A DNA stretch of 64,000 nt from UMGS1696 sp964430105 (GTDB taxonomy: Bacteria; Bacillota; Clostridia; Oscillospirales; CAG-272). The DNA is taken from the NCBI GenBank assembly GCA_964430105.1, contig CAYSEF010000003.1:13205-77204 (forward strand), written 5' to 3'. Shown in pieces: positions 1-10,400 of this stretch (position 1 is the first letter of the stretch; each line of letters starts with the position of its first letter). A model generated the notes under the pieces. The model saw nothing but the letters and a program-made list of their open reading frames with translations. It did no database searches and had not been told where the DNA came from. The translations under genes and the position numbers were made by a program.

Positions 1-148
1 CGAGTAGCCAACCAATTACTCCACCTATGACAACAGTAAGATCAAAGCTTCCTGCGATAAGAAAACCAAGCATTATGATGGCAGTGCATACAAGACAGCC
101 GACAGCCATTGTCCGTAGGTCATTGCGTACTTCTTTATCGAGTTTCAA
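1..148 (-). CDS. Small membrane protein, ATP synthase subunit I-like (partial)
   Basis: The frame starts at a TTG (148-146) placed 8 nt after a CGGAGG ribosome binding site and leaves the window on the left, so only about 49 residues are visible. The product begins with a short charged stretch (KLDKEVRNDLRTM) followed by a hydrophobic helix and a second hydrophobic stretch. This charged-start, two-helix pattern matches the AtpI-like proteins that precede F1F0 ATP synthase genes in many clostridia, which assist c-ring assembly. The assignment is an inference: the atp genes would lie beyond the left edge and cannot be seen. A strong promoter lies directly upstream. Confidence 0.5.
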   Translation of the reverse strand, partial: MKLDKEVRNDLRTMAVGCLVCTAIIMLGFLIAGSFDLTVVIGGVIGWLL

Positions 149-194
149 TGTGCGGTCCTCCGAAAAATGATATAATGTTATTGTACCATATATT

Positions 195-222
195 ATTATA
201 TCATTTTTTTAAGAAATTGCAA
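195..222 (-). promoter_or_regulatory. Sigma-A promoter of the AtpI-like gene
   Basis: Reading the minus strand, TTGCAA (222-217) and TATAAT (200-195) are separated by 16 nt. The start codon of the AtpI-like gene lies about 47 nt downstream. Confidence 0.6.
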
Positions 223-277
223 CAATTTTTGCTTTTTGGAGACTTTTAAGAAAATATCAAACGCAGAAATTTTTGTG

Positions 278-309
278 AAAAAACTCCCCCAGGTAGGAGG
301 AGTTTTATA
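278..309 (-). terminator. Terminator of pfkA
   Basis: AAAACTCC and GGAGTTTT form a stem just past the pfkA stop. On the minus strand the hairpin is followed by a run of T residues, the layout of a Rho-independent terminator. Confidence 0.75.
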
Positions 310-313
310 GATA

Positions 314-1414
314 TTAGTTTGCGAGTTCGTCAAGCAGTGCGTAATTTTTGGCAAAAATAGCCTTCTTCTCAGCGATGAACTCATCCATTTCAGCAAGCTG
401 TTCTGCTGTATATGCATCTGTCATGCCGGGCTTAAGAGTACCCTTATATCTGCGGTCGAGTACCTGTGACCAGCCGATTCCGCAGGTTTTGATTTCACCA
501 CAGCGTTCTACAACGATAATATCGGAGTGACCTGCGAGAAGTTCTTCAACTGCACGAGCACCCATACGAGTTGCGAGAAGTCTGTCGGCAAGTGTGGGTA
601 CACCACCACGAACGATATGTGCAAGACGACAGAATCTTGCCTCAACAACAAGACGGTCGTTATTTTCGTTTGCTGCAAGTTCCTTTGTAGCTGCTGTAAT
701 CTTCTTAGCAAGAGCTTCGCCCGCTTCGGGGAATGCTTCGGAAACGATGATAAGGAAGCTACGCTGACCTTCGCGACGGAGACGGATTATCTTTTCGATA
801 GTTGCATTTTCGTCAAACGGACACTCGGGAATAACAGCCGCAACAGCACCGGAGGCGATAGCTGTATTAAGAGCGATATCACCTGCGCCTCTGCCCATAA
901 CTTCTACGATATTGCAACGAGCGTGAGATTCACAAGTATCACGGAGCTTATCAACATTGTCGATAACAGTCTGCATAGCGGTATCAAAGCCAACTGTATT
1001 GTCGGAAGCGGTGATATCGTTGTCTATAGTTCCTGGAACACCGATTGTCGGTACGCCTCTTACAGAAAGGTCAGTAGCACCTCTGAAGGTACCGTCGCCA
1101 CCGATAGCGATAATTCCGTCGATTTCATGCTTTTTAAGTACAGAGATAGCCTTCTGCATACCTGCTTCTTCTCTGAACTCATCGCAACGGTCAGAGTAAA
1201 GGAAAGTACCGCCAAGTTGAATTTTATTCGATACTTCACGGTTTGTAAGTTCAATCATTTCGTCGTGGATCATTCCGCGATATCCACCGATTATGCCCAT
1301 TACTTCGACACCACGAGCATTTGCGGTTCTTGTAATGGCGCGGATAGCTGCATTCATACCGGGAGCGTCACCGCCGGAGGTAAGGATGCCTATCTTTCTG
1401 AATTTCTGTGCCAT
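314..1414 (-). CDS. pfkA: ATP-dependent 6-phosphofructokinase
   Basis: This enzyme phosphorylates fructose 6-phosphate in the committed step of glycolysis, in the cytoplasm. The 366-residue protein has the N-terminal GGDAPGMN nucleotide-binding motif (14-21), GGDGT (105-109) and PGTIDND (127-133), which carries the catalytic aspartate. The glycine in GGDG and the PGTID motif (rather than GGDD and PKTID) point to ATP rather than pyrophosphate as phosphoryl donor. A VEVMGR substrate-binding motif follows. The ATG is preceded by AAAGGA. The gene is monocistronic, with its own promoter and terminator. It is somewhat longer than the 320-residue bacterial type. Confidence 0.95.
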   Translation of the reverse strand: MAQKFRKIGILTSGGDAPGMNAAIRAITRTANARGVEVMGIIGGYRGMIHDEMIELTNREVSNKIQLGGTFLYSDRCDEFREEAGMQKAISVLKKHEIDGIIAIGGDGTFRGATDLSVRGVPTIGVPGTIDNDITASDNTVGFDTAMQTVIDNVDKLRDTCESHARCNIVEVMGRGAGDIALNTAIASGAVAAVIPECPFDENATIEKIIRLRREGQRSFLIIVSEAFPEAGEALAKKITAATKELAANENNDRLVVEARFCRLAHIVRGGVPTLADRLLATRMGARAVEELLAGHSDIIVVERCGEIKTCGIGWSQVLDRRYKGTLKPGMTDAYTAEQLAEMDEFIAEKKAIFAKNYALLDELAN

Positions 1415-1455
1415 GATAATAAATCCTTTCAGATTCTATAATTCCAATTAGTCAT

Positions 1456-1484
1456 ATTGTAATACAAATTGCAGAAAAAATCAA
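1456..1484 (-). promoter_or_regulatory. Sigma-A promoter of pfkA
   Basis: On the minus strand TTGATT (1484-1479) is followed after 17 nt by TACAAT (1461-1456), about 40 nt upstream of the pfkA ATG. Confidence 0.55.
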
Positions 1485-1615
1485 GTATAAAATTAAGATG
1501 TTCAGAAATTTTGATGTATTTCTGCCAAATTCCCATGTTGTCGCTGTAAATTTTAGCATTTTTCGGCAAAACGGACTATTATTTCAATATTAGTTTTCAA
1601 TTCCCTGAAAGTATC

Positions 1616-1644
1616 TTGCATTTTTTCGTACATTTATGTATAAT
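1616..1644 (+). promoter_or_regulatory. Sigma-A promoter of proB
   Basis: TTGCAT (1616-1621), a 17-nt spacer and TATAAT (1639-1644). The promoter lies inside the longer open frame that begins at 1616, so the upstream in-frame start cannot be used from it. This supports the proB start at 1697. Confidence 0.65.
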
Positions 1645-1696
1645 ATGTATGTTATTTATTATTTTTATACGCCGTTTTGCGGCTGAAAGGTCGATT

Positions 1697-2464
1697 ATGC
1701 GAATCGTTGTCAAGGTAGGTACATCCACCCTCGCTCATAAAACAGGTCAGCTCAATATAAGACATATCGAAAAGCTGTGTAAAGTCCTGTCGGATATAAA
1801 AAATGCGGGAAATGAAGTGATTCTTGTATCCTCCGGTGCTATCGGAATGGGTATGGGCAAGCTGCAGTTGAGAGAACGCCCGAAAACTCTGCCTGAAAAG
1901 CAAGCCGCCGCTGCTGTAGGTCAGTGTGAGCTGATGTATGCGTACGACAAGCTTTTTTCGGAATACCATCATACAGTAGGTCAGATACTTTTGACAGGTG
2001 CTGACGTGCGTGATGAACACCGCTGTCAAAACTTTATCAATACAACAGAAAGACTTCTTGAATGGAACGCACTTCCTATCATCAATGAAAACGACACTGT
2101 CGCTACGGATGAAATCGTCATTGGAGATAACGATACTCTTGCTGCTATCGTTGCAACCTCTATTCATGCTGATCTTTTGATACTTCTTTCAGATATAGAC
2201 GGACTTTATACTGCAAATCCGCGTGAGGATTCTTCTGCTACTCTTATTTCAGAGGTGCGTGAGCTTACCGCTGAGATACTTGCATCGGCAGGTGGAAAAG
2301 GCTCTGAAATCGGTACAGGCGGTATGCAGACGAAGCTGACAGCCGCAAAGATGATCATGGATTCAGGCAGTGATATGGTCATAGCTAACGGAGAAGACCC
2401 CGCTATACTTTATGATATTATCGAAGGAGCAGGCGTCGGCACGAGATTTATCGGAAATAAATAA
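1697..2464 (+). CDS. proB: Glutamate 5-kinase, short form without PUA domain
   Basis: ProB phosphorylates glutamate to gamma-glutamyl phosphate, the first step of proline synthesis. The 255-residue product is an amino-acid-kinase fold: VVKVGTSTL at the N-terminus, LVSSGAIGMG, NENDTVAT and SDIDGLYTANP, and GTGGMQTKLTAA near the C-terminus. The ATG at 1697 follows GAAAGG and a good promoter, and translation from the earlier in-frame start would add a hydrophobic leader not found in this family. The RNA-binding-like PUA domain of the longer ProB form (about 370 residues) is absent. No proA is adjacent. Confidence 0.93.
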   Translation: MRIVVKVGTSTLAHKTGQLNIRHIEKLCKVLSDIKNAGNEVILVSSGAIGMGMGKLQLRERPKTLPEKQAAAAVGQCELMYAYDKLFSEYHHTVGQILLTGADVRDEHRCQNFINTTERLLEWNALPIINENDTVATDEIVIGDNDTLAAIVATSIHADLLILLSDIDGLYTANPREDSSATLISEVRELTAEILASAGGKGSEIGTGGMQTKLTAAKMIMDSGSDMVIANGEDPAILYDIIEGAGVGTRFIGNK

Positions 2465-2499
2465 TCCTGCTTATATTATTTGAGGTCTATAGTATTATT

Positions 2500-4083
2500 A
2501 TGAAGAAAATATCTTATAAAATTACTGCATTTTTGCTTTCCGCACTTCTCGCTGTGCCTGCTAATGCACTTACTGTAATTGCGGATAATACACGGACATA
2601 CAGTGGTGAATTTACCGATGTTTCGGAATCGGCATGGTATTACGATTATGTGGTTGACGCATATTCTCTTGGACTTATAAATGGCAAAACAGCAACGACA
2701 TTTGCACCGGATCAAACTCTTACTATCGCTGAAACTATAAAGCTTGCTGCGTTGACTCATCAAATACTGAAAAATGGCACTGTTAATGAAGCTGCTTTTG
2801 AATCTGCAAATTCATCTCACTGGTACGATGGTTATGTGAGCTATTGTATCGCAAACGGTATCGTGACAGAGGAGTATGAGAATTATAATATTGCAGCCTC
2901 AAGAGCACAGGTGTCTATACTTTTCTCTCGTTCCGTTATTTCGTCAGGTGTGGATATCAAGGAAATCAATCCACTCGCATTTGGTGATCTTTCGGACGTT
3001 GACAGCTCGATGTGGTACGCAGGTGCAGTTTACAGAATGGTTCGTTGGGGAATTCTCTCCGGCGATGCAAACGGTAATATAAAACCCGAATCAAGCGTAA
3101 AGAGAAGCGAAATTTCAGCTATTTTGATGCGTATATTGGATGAGGACGAAAGAGTATTGCTTGGTGGAGCAAAGGCTGATTCTGACAGTTCAGATAAAAA
3201 AGCAGACCAAAGTGGCGATGCAACGAACGTCGATGCGAATTCCGGCGTGACAGGCTCATCTGTAACTTTATACGAAGGCAGCCGTGACAAAAAATCATTT
3301 ACGGGTATAACAGGCTTTGCAGGTGAATTTACCGTTGAAAATGGTGTTTCCACTACTGATGCGGAATATTCTCTTGATCTTATCAATTCACTTGTTCTGG
3401 AAGAAGATAATGTTTCATTCAGACTTTATACAGGTTCCGGTTATGAAGCTCTCGGCATTGTGCGTGGATGGTTGAATGAATCTGCAAGAGGCAAGGACGG
3501 AGCTACTTTACATGAAAAAAACGATGTATTCGAGGCTGTAAATGAGCTTTGCTATATTTGGGTCGGCAGAGAGCGTGTTGTTATTTCCGAATTGTGGTAC
3601 GCAGATCACGGAGAATACACTACATATGCAATGTATTTTGAGGATGAAATAGACCTTAAGAAAGCCGACAGCGTAAGTATTTCAGTTGGCAGACTGGAAC
3701 GAAGCATTCTCGAGGGTGCAGATATGGAATCCCTTGCCGATCGAATAGAAAAGGCGGACAAGGAAGGCGTTATTTCACCCGATACTGATATACCTGTGTC
3801 AGACAATTACACTGTTGCAATAGCTGATGCAAAAGAAAACGCCACAAAGATATTATTTGAATATGAATGTGAACGCTGTGATATTCTCTATGGCAGGGGA
3901 TTGTACGGACGTGAGAGTGATTCATACAGACTGCTGTTCATTTACAAAAACGGAACAGTACAAACTGTAGCTACATCTGAGCTTGACGATATTCGTATAA
4001 ATTCTGCCGGAAATGTGCTTTATTACAGTGTCACTGCACCTGATGGAAAAGTTTTACAGTACGGTATCAATTTCGGCGATTGA
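2500..4083 (+). CDS. SLH-domain surface protein
   Basis: The 527-residue protein starts with a signal peptide (basic MKK, hydrophobic core, cleavage expected near residues 23-30). Three SLH repeats follow at about 36-80, 95-145 and 155-210, with recognisable WYYDYV, WYDGYV and WYAGAV cores. SLH repeats bind pyruvylated secondary wall polymer and hold proteins on the cell surface. Next comes a Ser/Asp/Lys-rich linker (about 220-250). The remaining 270 residues are an acidic region I do not recognise. The ribosome binding site is weak and distant (GAGGTC, 13 nt upstream). The gene follows proB by 35 nt but is unrelated in function. A bidirectional terminator follows. Confidence 0.85.
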   Translation: MKKISYKITAFLLSALLAVPANALTVIADNTRTYSGEFTDVSESAWYYDYVVDAYSLGLINGKTATTFAPDQTLTIAETIKLAALTHQILKNGTVNEAAFESANSSHWYDGYVSYCIANGIVTEEYENYNIAASRAQVSILFSRSVISSGVDIKEINPLAFGDLSDVDSSMWYAGAVYRMVRWGILSGDANGNIKPESSVKRSEISAILMRILDEDERVLLGGAKADSDSSDKKADQSGDATNVDANSGVTGSSVTLYEGSRDKKSFTGITGFAGEFTVENGVSTTDAEYSLDLINSLVLEEDNVSFRLYTGSGYEALGIVRGWLNESARGKDGATLHEKNDVFEAVNELCYIWVGRERVVISELWYADHGEYTTYAMYFEDEIDLKKADSVSISVGRLERSILEGADMESLADRIEKADKEGVISPDTDIPVSDNYTVAIADAKENATKILFEYECERCDILYGRGLYGRESDSYRLLFIYKNGTVQTVATSELDDIRINSAGNVLYYSVTAPDGKVLQYGINFGD

Positions 4084-4121
4084 GCGTTTCAGTCGATAGT
4101 AGTACCTTTTGAACAGAATAA

Positions 4122-4171
4122 AAAAATCCCGTGTTATCCTGCCGTTTTCGGCTTGATAGCATGGGATTTTT
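4122..4171. terminator. Bidirectional terminator between the SLH gene and glgB
   Basis: A 17-bp stem with two G-U pairs (AAAAATCCCGTG on the left, CATGGGATTTTT on the right) has A and T tracts on both flanks. It can serve the SLH gene (plus) and the pth-mfd-glgB side (minus). Confidence 0.8.
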
Positions 4172-4187
4172 GCGTTATTTTAGGTAA

Positions 4188-6191
4188 TTATTCCACATCT
4201 TCCGGTAGTATCACACGCTCCTTTAATACAACAGCAGTGCGTGCGGGCAGATATAATTCAAGAAAATGTCTGTCATCGAACATTTTTGTGGAATATGTGA
4301 TATGCTCAATTCTGTTCCAACCACCGTATTTTTTGTCATCTGTAGATAAAACTACCGTGTATTCACCGGGCTGTGGTACGGGGATCAGCAGATTTGTGAA
4401 GGATTGTGTCGGATTGAAATTGAAAGCGAACAGCAGACCGTGACGATAGAATACAAGCACCTTTTCGGGACTCTTGTTCAGCATCAAATCTCCCATTTGC
4501 TGACGGAACATATTGTTCTCTTTTGTAACCTCTATCATATCCTTGTCGAAGTCACCGAGCCAACGATACTTGAGAAATCCATTGTCAAGCAGACTCCATT
4601 GACGACGGCAATATTGGAAGCTCCAGTCATTTCCTTCGCGCGGAAAATCTATCCATTCAGGATGACCGAATTCGTTTCCCATGAAGTTGAGATATCCTTC
4701 GCCTCCACCGCCAAGAGTGAACAGTCGTATCATCTTGTGCAGAGCTATAGCACGGTCGATAATCTCGTTGTGACAGCTTTTGTCCATGTCTGTGTACATT
4801 GCAGCATCTGCAAGACGGAATATCATTGTTTTATCTCCAACCAACGCCTGATCATGCGATTCCACATACGCAATAGTTTTTTCACCCGGACGACGTAGAC
4901 ACATATCGCACCACATATTGTAGATATCCCAATCATCGTCAGATTTTTCTTTGACCGTCTTTATCCACATATCCGGAAGACCCATTCCGAGTCTGTAATC
5001 AAAGCCGATTCCACCATCTTCGATGGGCAGACACATACCGGGCATACCCGACATATCTTCTGCAATGGTTACAGCGTTAGGATTTACTTCACGAATCAGC
5101 TCATTTGCAAGCTGAAGATAGGTTATTGCTTCTGTGTGCGTGTTCATTGAGAAGTATTTGCTGTTGTCATCGAAATCTGAGCCAAGTCCATGGTCATGGT
5201 AAAGCATGGAAGTAACTCCATCAAATCTAAAGCCGTCGAAATGATACTCCTCCATCCAGAATTTGAGGTTCGAGAGAAGAAAATGAATCACTCCGCCACT
5301 GCTGTAATTGAAGCATTTTGTTCCCCATGCCGGATGTTCGCCCTTTTCGCCATCGTGGAAAAATTGCCAAACAGTTCCGTCGAACATATTTATTCCCTCT
5401 GCTGTATTCTTTGAGGCGTGTGAATGAACAACGTCAAGAAGAACACGGATACCCATTTTATGTGCCTTATTGACAAGATATTTCAGTGAATTGGGTTTTC
5501 CGAACCATGATGAAGCAGCGTAAAAATTCGATACCTGATAGCCAAAGGAGCCATAATACGGATGTTGCATTACAGCCATGAGCTGAATAGTGTTGTAGCC
5601 TGCTTCTTTGATGCGAGGAAGAATTTTGTCGGCAAAGCTACGGTATGTACCGATCTTACATTCCTCCTGCGCCATACCTACATGAGCTTCGTAGATATAA
5701 AGCTTGTCATCGCCGACAAAATTTTTGTCAGTCCATTTGAAGCTTTTGAAGTCATCGTTGACTTCTGCCGTGAATGTGAGAGTTTTTTTATCCTGCACAA
5801 CTCGACGGGCATAAAGCGGAATATGTTCGGTGAGTGACATATTTGCATCAACGACAGTCTTGACCTTGCAGCCTTCCCAGAGAGCATCGTCTCCTTCAAG
5901 ATACAGCTCCCAGTTTCCGTTTCCGATATTTTTCAGCGGATGACTTGTTTTGTTCCAATCGTTGAAATCACCCTCAAGATAAAGCTGATGTGCGCTTGGA
6001 GCCCATTCACGATAATACCAACCTCCATCAACGTGGTGGAAGCCATAGTAGTTGTGTGCGTTAGCAAAGTCATACAGTGTCTGACCTTGTGAGAGAATAC
6101 GTTTTTTAGTGTCATGATACAGAGCCATTCGCAGGTCTATATCGCTTGAATATTGTACAAGTGCGGGATTCAGTTCTAAGATACGATACAT
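4188..6191 (-). CDS. glgB: 1,4-alpha-glucan branching enzyme, eukaryote-like GH13_8 type
   Basis: The enzyme adds alpha-1,6 branches to glycogen in the cytoplasm. The 667-residue protein has an N-terminal carbohydrate-binding module of the CBM48 type (about 60-150), then a GH13 barrel with YEAHVGM, DVVHSHAS, FRFDGVTSM (nucleophile Asp), IAEDMSGMP (acid/base Glu) and VESHDQ (transition-state Asp), and a C-terminal beta domain. AHVGMAQEE and the FDGVTSMLYHDHG stretch resemble plant and animal branching enzymes rather than the classical bacterial GlgB. The ATG at 6191 follows AAGGAAGGTGAA. No other glycogen genes are adjacent; the neighbours are prsA-like and mfd. Confidence 0.93.
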   Translation of the reverse strand: MYRILELNPALVQYSSDIDLRMALYHDTKKRILSQGQTLYDFANAHNYYGFHHVDGGWYYREWAPSAHQLYLEGDFNDWNKTSHPLKNIGNGNWELYLEGDDALWEGCKVKTVVDANMSLTEHIPLYARRVVQDKKTLTFTAEVNDDFKSFKWTDKNFVGDDKLYIYEAHVGMAQEECKIGTYRSFADKILPRIKEAGYNTIQLMAVMQHPYYGSFGYQVSNFYAASSWFGKPNSLKYLVNKAHKMGIRVLLDVVHSHASKNTAEGINMFDGTVWQFFHDGEKGEHPAWGTKCFNYSSGGVIHFLLSNLKFWMEEYHFDGFRFDGVTSMLYHDHGLGSDFDDNSKYFSMNTHTEAITYLQLANELIREVNPNAVTIAEDMSGMPGMCLPIEDGGIGFDYRLGMGLPDMWIKTVKEKSDDDWDIYNMWCDMCLRRPGEKTIAYVESHDQALVGDKTMIFRLADAAMYTDMDKSCHNEIIDRAIALHKMIRLFTLGGGGEGYLNFMGNEFGHPEWIDFPREGNDWSFQYCRRQWSLLDNGFLKYRWLGDFDKDMIEVTKENNMFRQQMGDLMLNKSPEKVLVFYRHGLLFAFNFNPTQSFTNLLIPVPQPGEYTVVLSTDDKKYGGWNRIEHITYSTKMFDDRHFLELYLPARTAVVLKERVILPEDVE

Positions 6192-6267
6192 AAATTCACC
6201 TTCCTTGCGTGGCATATTTTTCCAACAGGGCATAGACGAGAGGGGGGTGTTAATTAGCAATTAGTAA

Positions 6268-7371
6268 TTAAAAACGATAGTTAGTAGGTGATTCTTCAAC
6301 AGAGAAGCCGGAAAGAATATCTTCATTCACTTCAACATCGTCGATATAGGCTTCAATATACTTTGTGAAAAGCGACTGTCCTACAAGTGTGTCATAATTA
6401 GGGAAGAAGTCAGAGTTTGCATCTTCATTCCATGGAGAGGCATCCATTTCAAGTCGCATGATATAATGAGTGCCGACATCGGATTCAACCTTTACATAAC
6501 TGCCGATTTCAAGATTGAACGCAGAACCAACTACTTCGTCTACAAAATCAATATCACGAGTGAGGTAATAACCGTTTTCGTAATTTTGATCTTCTGAATA
6601 GGTTGTGTAAACTGTTTCAAAATCGTCACCGTTTGAGAGAGCAGTATCTATTTTTGCAACTACAGCATCCTTTTCAGCTTGCTCATCTGCTGTCAGTGTT
6701 CTCTTTTGATACGAACCGTCTGAGCTTGTTACGACATAACCGTCATCGTCAAGCACATAGTCATATTTGTTGTTTACATAGATATGGCGTACACGAACAT
6801 AGTTTTCATTCAGATATTCCGATCTGGCTGTATCGGTAATACCTATTTCACCGTTTGAGCCATAAAGAGCAGTATAAAGTGCTGAACCCCGCTCATCACG
6901 GAGATAGATATTGCGGAGCATATTGTAGTTTACACCATATGCAGAGAGTGCCTGATTGAACTGAGCCTTTGAACCGCCGGAGTATTCCGTTACAAAATCA
7001 GTGAGGTATTCGTCTATCACCTGAACCGTACTGTTTGATACAGTAATCCCTTTTTCTTCTGCAATAGTGTCGCATATCAGTGACATTTTAACATTGTGGA
7101 CTACTGCATCAAAGAGGTATTCTTCAGCAGTCATTCCGCTATCGCCAAGTGTAGAGCTATAGAAGGCCGAAGTATCCTTGAAATCAGAGTAGCTTTGCAA
7201 AAAACGTGCCTTATAGGTGGCAAGATAGTATGTGAATTCGTTCTCACTGATAGAGTTATCCTTGTATGTGAAAACAGCTTCGCTTGATGCACATGACGTA
7301 AGTAGAAGAAGTGATGCAGCGGCTGCGGAGATGAGTTTGGATGTTTTTTTCACGTTGTTTATCGCTTTCAT
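6268..7371 (-). CDS. PrsA/SurA-like peptidyl-prolyl isomerase lipoprotein
   Basis: The 367-residue protein has a lipoprotein signal with lipobox LLTSC and lipid-attachment Cys27. An alpha-helical SurA_N-like chaperone segment spans about 35-190. A parvulin-type region follows (about 195-320) with VRHIYVNN, a DDFETVYTTYSED stretch and a GTHYIMRLE strand. Such proteins fold secreted proteins outside the membrane. The core looks divergent, so catalytic activity is uncertain and a chaperone role is possible. It lies 57 nt after mfd, completing the pth-mfd-foldase order common in Firmicutes. The ATG lacks a clear Shine-Dalgarno sequence. Confidence 0.8.
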   Translation of the reverse strand: MKAINNVKKTSKLISAAAASLLLLTSCASSEAVFTYKDNSISENEFTYYLATYKARFLQSYSDFKDTSAFYSSTLGDSGMTAEEYLFDAVVHNVKMSLICDTIAEEKGITVSNSTVQVIDEYLTDFVTEYSGGSKAQFNQALSAYGVNYNMLRNIYLRDERGSALYTALYGSNGEIGITDTARSEYLNENYVRVRHIYVNNKYDYVLDDDGYVVTSSDGSYQKRTLTADEQAEKDAVVAKIDTALSNGDDFETVYTTYSEDQNYENGYYLTRDIDFVDEVVGSAFNLEIGSYVKVESDVGTHYIMRLEMDASPWNEDANSDFFPNYDTLVGQSLFTKYIEAYIDDVEVNEDILSGFSVEESPTNYRF

Positions 7372-7428
7372 GTGTGATTTTTTTCGATTTTATACACTAT
7401 TATACACTACATAAATGAACAATTTATA

Positions 7429-10400
7429 TCATTTAGCTGAAAATGTCGAATATTTTTCTAATAGTTCAATTAAAAATTCCGTATTTCGCATATTTTTCTT
7501 TGTTTTCATAGTGATATACGGAGTTTGACCAAGCATTACCTTTACACCGAGAGTTGGGTAGGTTACAGCAAGGATCTGTATAGCCTTTGCATTGACATTT
7601 CCTGTATAAAGTCGTATGTTTCCGTCTCTTTCTTCAATTTTTGTGAATCCGCATCTGCGTCCCATAGCACGGATCCATGCTATTCTGCAAAGATTTACAG
7701 CGGATGAGTTAGGTTCGCCATAACGGTCGCAAAGCTCATCTATAATATCGTTATAGTCAGCTTCGTTTTCTACTCTTGCAATGCGTTTGTACATATCCAT
7801 TCGCTGCGGAGCTGAGGCAATATACGATTTCGAAAGATAAGCATCACAGCGTATATCAACTGCACATTCGGGGAGAGGCTTTTTGATTTCCTCGCCTTTT
7901 TCTTCGATTACAGCTTCCTCGAGCAGTTTCATATAAAGGTCATATCCGACTGATTCAATATGTCCGTGCTGTTCAGAGCCAAGAAGATTTCCTGCACCTC
8001 TTATTTCAAGGTCACGCAGAGCAATTCGGAAGCCTGCACCAAATTCAGCGTATTCACGAATTGCGGAAAGACGTTTTTCAGCGATTTCAGATAGCTGTCT
8101 GCCTTTGCGATATGTGAAATAAGCAAATGCACGAGTGCTTGAACGACCGACTCGACCTCGTATCTGATGCAGCTGTGATAATCCGTAGTTTTCTGCATTT
8201 TCAATGATGAGCGTGTTTGCGTTTGGAATATCGACACCTGTTTCAATAATCGTAGTACATACAAGAACATCTATCTCACCACGAATGAGTGAATCCCATA
8301 CTTCCTCTATGGTATCACGATCCATTTTTCCGTGTGCTACAGCAACTCTTACATCCGGTATGGCTTTTTCAATGCGTTCAGCTACACCGTAAATTCCTTC
8401 GACTCGGTTGTAGAGATAGAATACCTGACCGCCACGTCTAAGTTCTCGACGTATTGCTTCATTTATGAGTGATTCATCGTATTCCATTACATATGTCTGA
8501 ACAGGTGAGCGAAGTCCGGGTGCTTCTTCCAGTACACTCATGTCAACTATACCACCCATCGCCATGTTCAGTGTTCGTGGAATAGGTGTTGCTGTCAGAG
8601 TGAGAATATCGGCGTTTACTGCAATCTGCTTTAGCTTTTCCTTCTGTGCAACACCGAAGCGTTGTTCCTCATCAATTATGATAAGTCCAAGGTCATGGAA
8701 CTGAACATCCTTTGAGATAAGTCTGTGTGTACCGATTATGATATCTACATCCCCCCGTGCTACCTTGCGAATAGATGCAGCCTGTTCTTTTGCTGAACGG
8801 AATCGGGATACCATGTCGATATTCACGGGAAATGATCGCATACGGCTGAGGAAGGTCTGGAAATGCTGATATGCGAGTATTGTAGTTGGCACGAGAACAG
8901 CTACCTGCTTGCCACTCATAACAGCTTTGAACGCAGCACGGAGTGCAACCTCTGTCTTACCATATCCAACGTCACCGCATAGCAGTCTGTCCATTGGGTA
9001 GGGCTGTTCCATATCATTGCGTATATCGTCTATTGCTTGAAGCTGACCGTCGGTTTCTTCATATTCAAAGGAATTTGCAAATTCTCGACACATTTCGTCG
9101 TCAGCTTCAAATTTTATGCCTTTTGTGCGTTTGCGTCGTGCATATAGCTCGATAAGCTCTTTTGCCATCTCTTTAGTCGATGCTTTTGCCTTTGATTTTG
9201 CACGATTCCAGTCAGCGCCACCCATTTTTGAAAGCTTAACCATTCCCGTGTCAGCACCTGCACCGATATATTTTGAAACAAGATCAAGCTGATCTACAGG
9301 CAGAAAAAGCTTGTCAGTGCCTGCGTATTTTATGTGTACATAATCTCGTGAAGAACCGTCTATCGTCAGGGTTTCAAGCCCCATGTACTGACCGATACCA
9401 TAGGTTTCATGAACTACGATATCGCCAACCTCAAGGTCAGCGTATGATAAAATAGCTTCTGTTGCAGTTTTCTTCTTTTTGGATTTTTTGAGGTAGCGAC
9501 CGTGAGATGGTCGTGATGCTTCCTTTGAAAAATCCAAAAGAACAAATTTTGGAAATGCAAGCTCGTAGCCACCGGGAAATTCTCCGGTCATGAGAAGAAC
9601 GACATTTTTTATATCCGGTGCGATATTATCATCGGAATCGGCTGAAAGTACAGTGTAACCGTCATCCATGAGTGCTTCTCTAAGTGAGTTTTTCTCAGCT
9701 TCGGCAGAGCAGATTACAGCGCAAAGATAGTGCTCCTTTGTGAATCTTTCGATATCCTCACGGAAAAGAGCGATATTTCCTGCATAAGCCGGAACATGGC
9801 GTGTGTTGAATGTGAAAATATCACCCGATACAGAATTGTGCGTTCTTGCGAGTGCATCTATAAGAACCGTTGCACCATCCTGACGTGAGATTATTTCATC
9901 GAAATCACGCATATATATGCCGTTTTTTTGTGGTGGCAGTTCAAGAGATTCTATCATATCGGATATGCTTTGTTCAGTGAGAGCTGCACCTGCTTTTGAA
10001 CGATCCTCGACAGTAGCAGAATCAACAATAACAAAAATACCGTGTGCATAATCAAGAAGGCAGCTTCCTTCGGGATAAAGGAGTGGCAGATATTTATCGG
10101 CAAAATTTATTTCAAAGCCATGCTCAAGTGAAGCAAGCTCACTGCTTAAAACCTCTGCTGCTCGATGGTGACGTTCATCAGCACCTTCTGTGCGTCCTAT
10201 TCTGCGAATATGTCGTTTAACCGTATCTGTCAGCTCATCACGCTTTTCGGGAGTCAAAATCAGCTCACGCACAGGTGAAATAGTGACCTCGTCAGGTGCA
10301 TCGCTTGAGAATCGCTGAGTTTCGGGGGAGAAATAGCCCATTCTGTCAACTTCATCACCAAAAAGCTCGATTCTGAGAGGTTTGCTTGCATCAGGTGCAA

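Noticed and set aside
527..1441. Long plus-strand frame of 304 codons opposite pfkA
   Set aside because: It is antisense to a gene with all PfkA motifs. It has no ribosome binding site and an unnatural Cys/Ser/Thr-rich composition, as expected from the complement of a real gene.
6245..6275. AT-rich near-palindrome (TTAATTA ... TAATTAA) between the PrsA-like and glgB genes
   Set aside because: It overlaps the end of the PrsA-like gene, is built only of A/T-rich words and has no partner copy in the window, so chance cannot be excluded.
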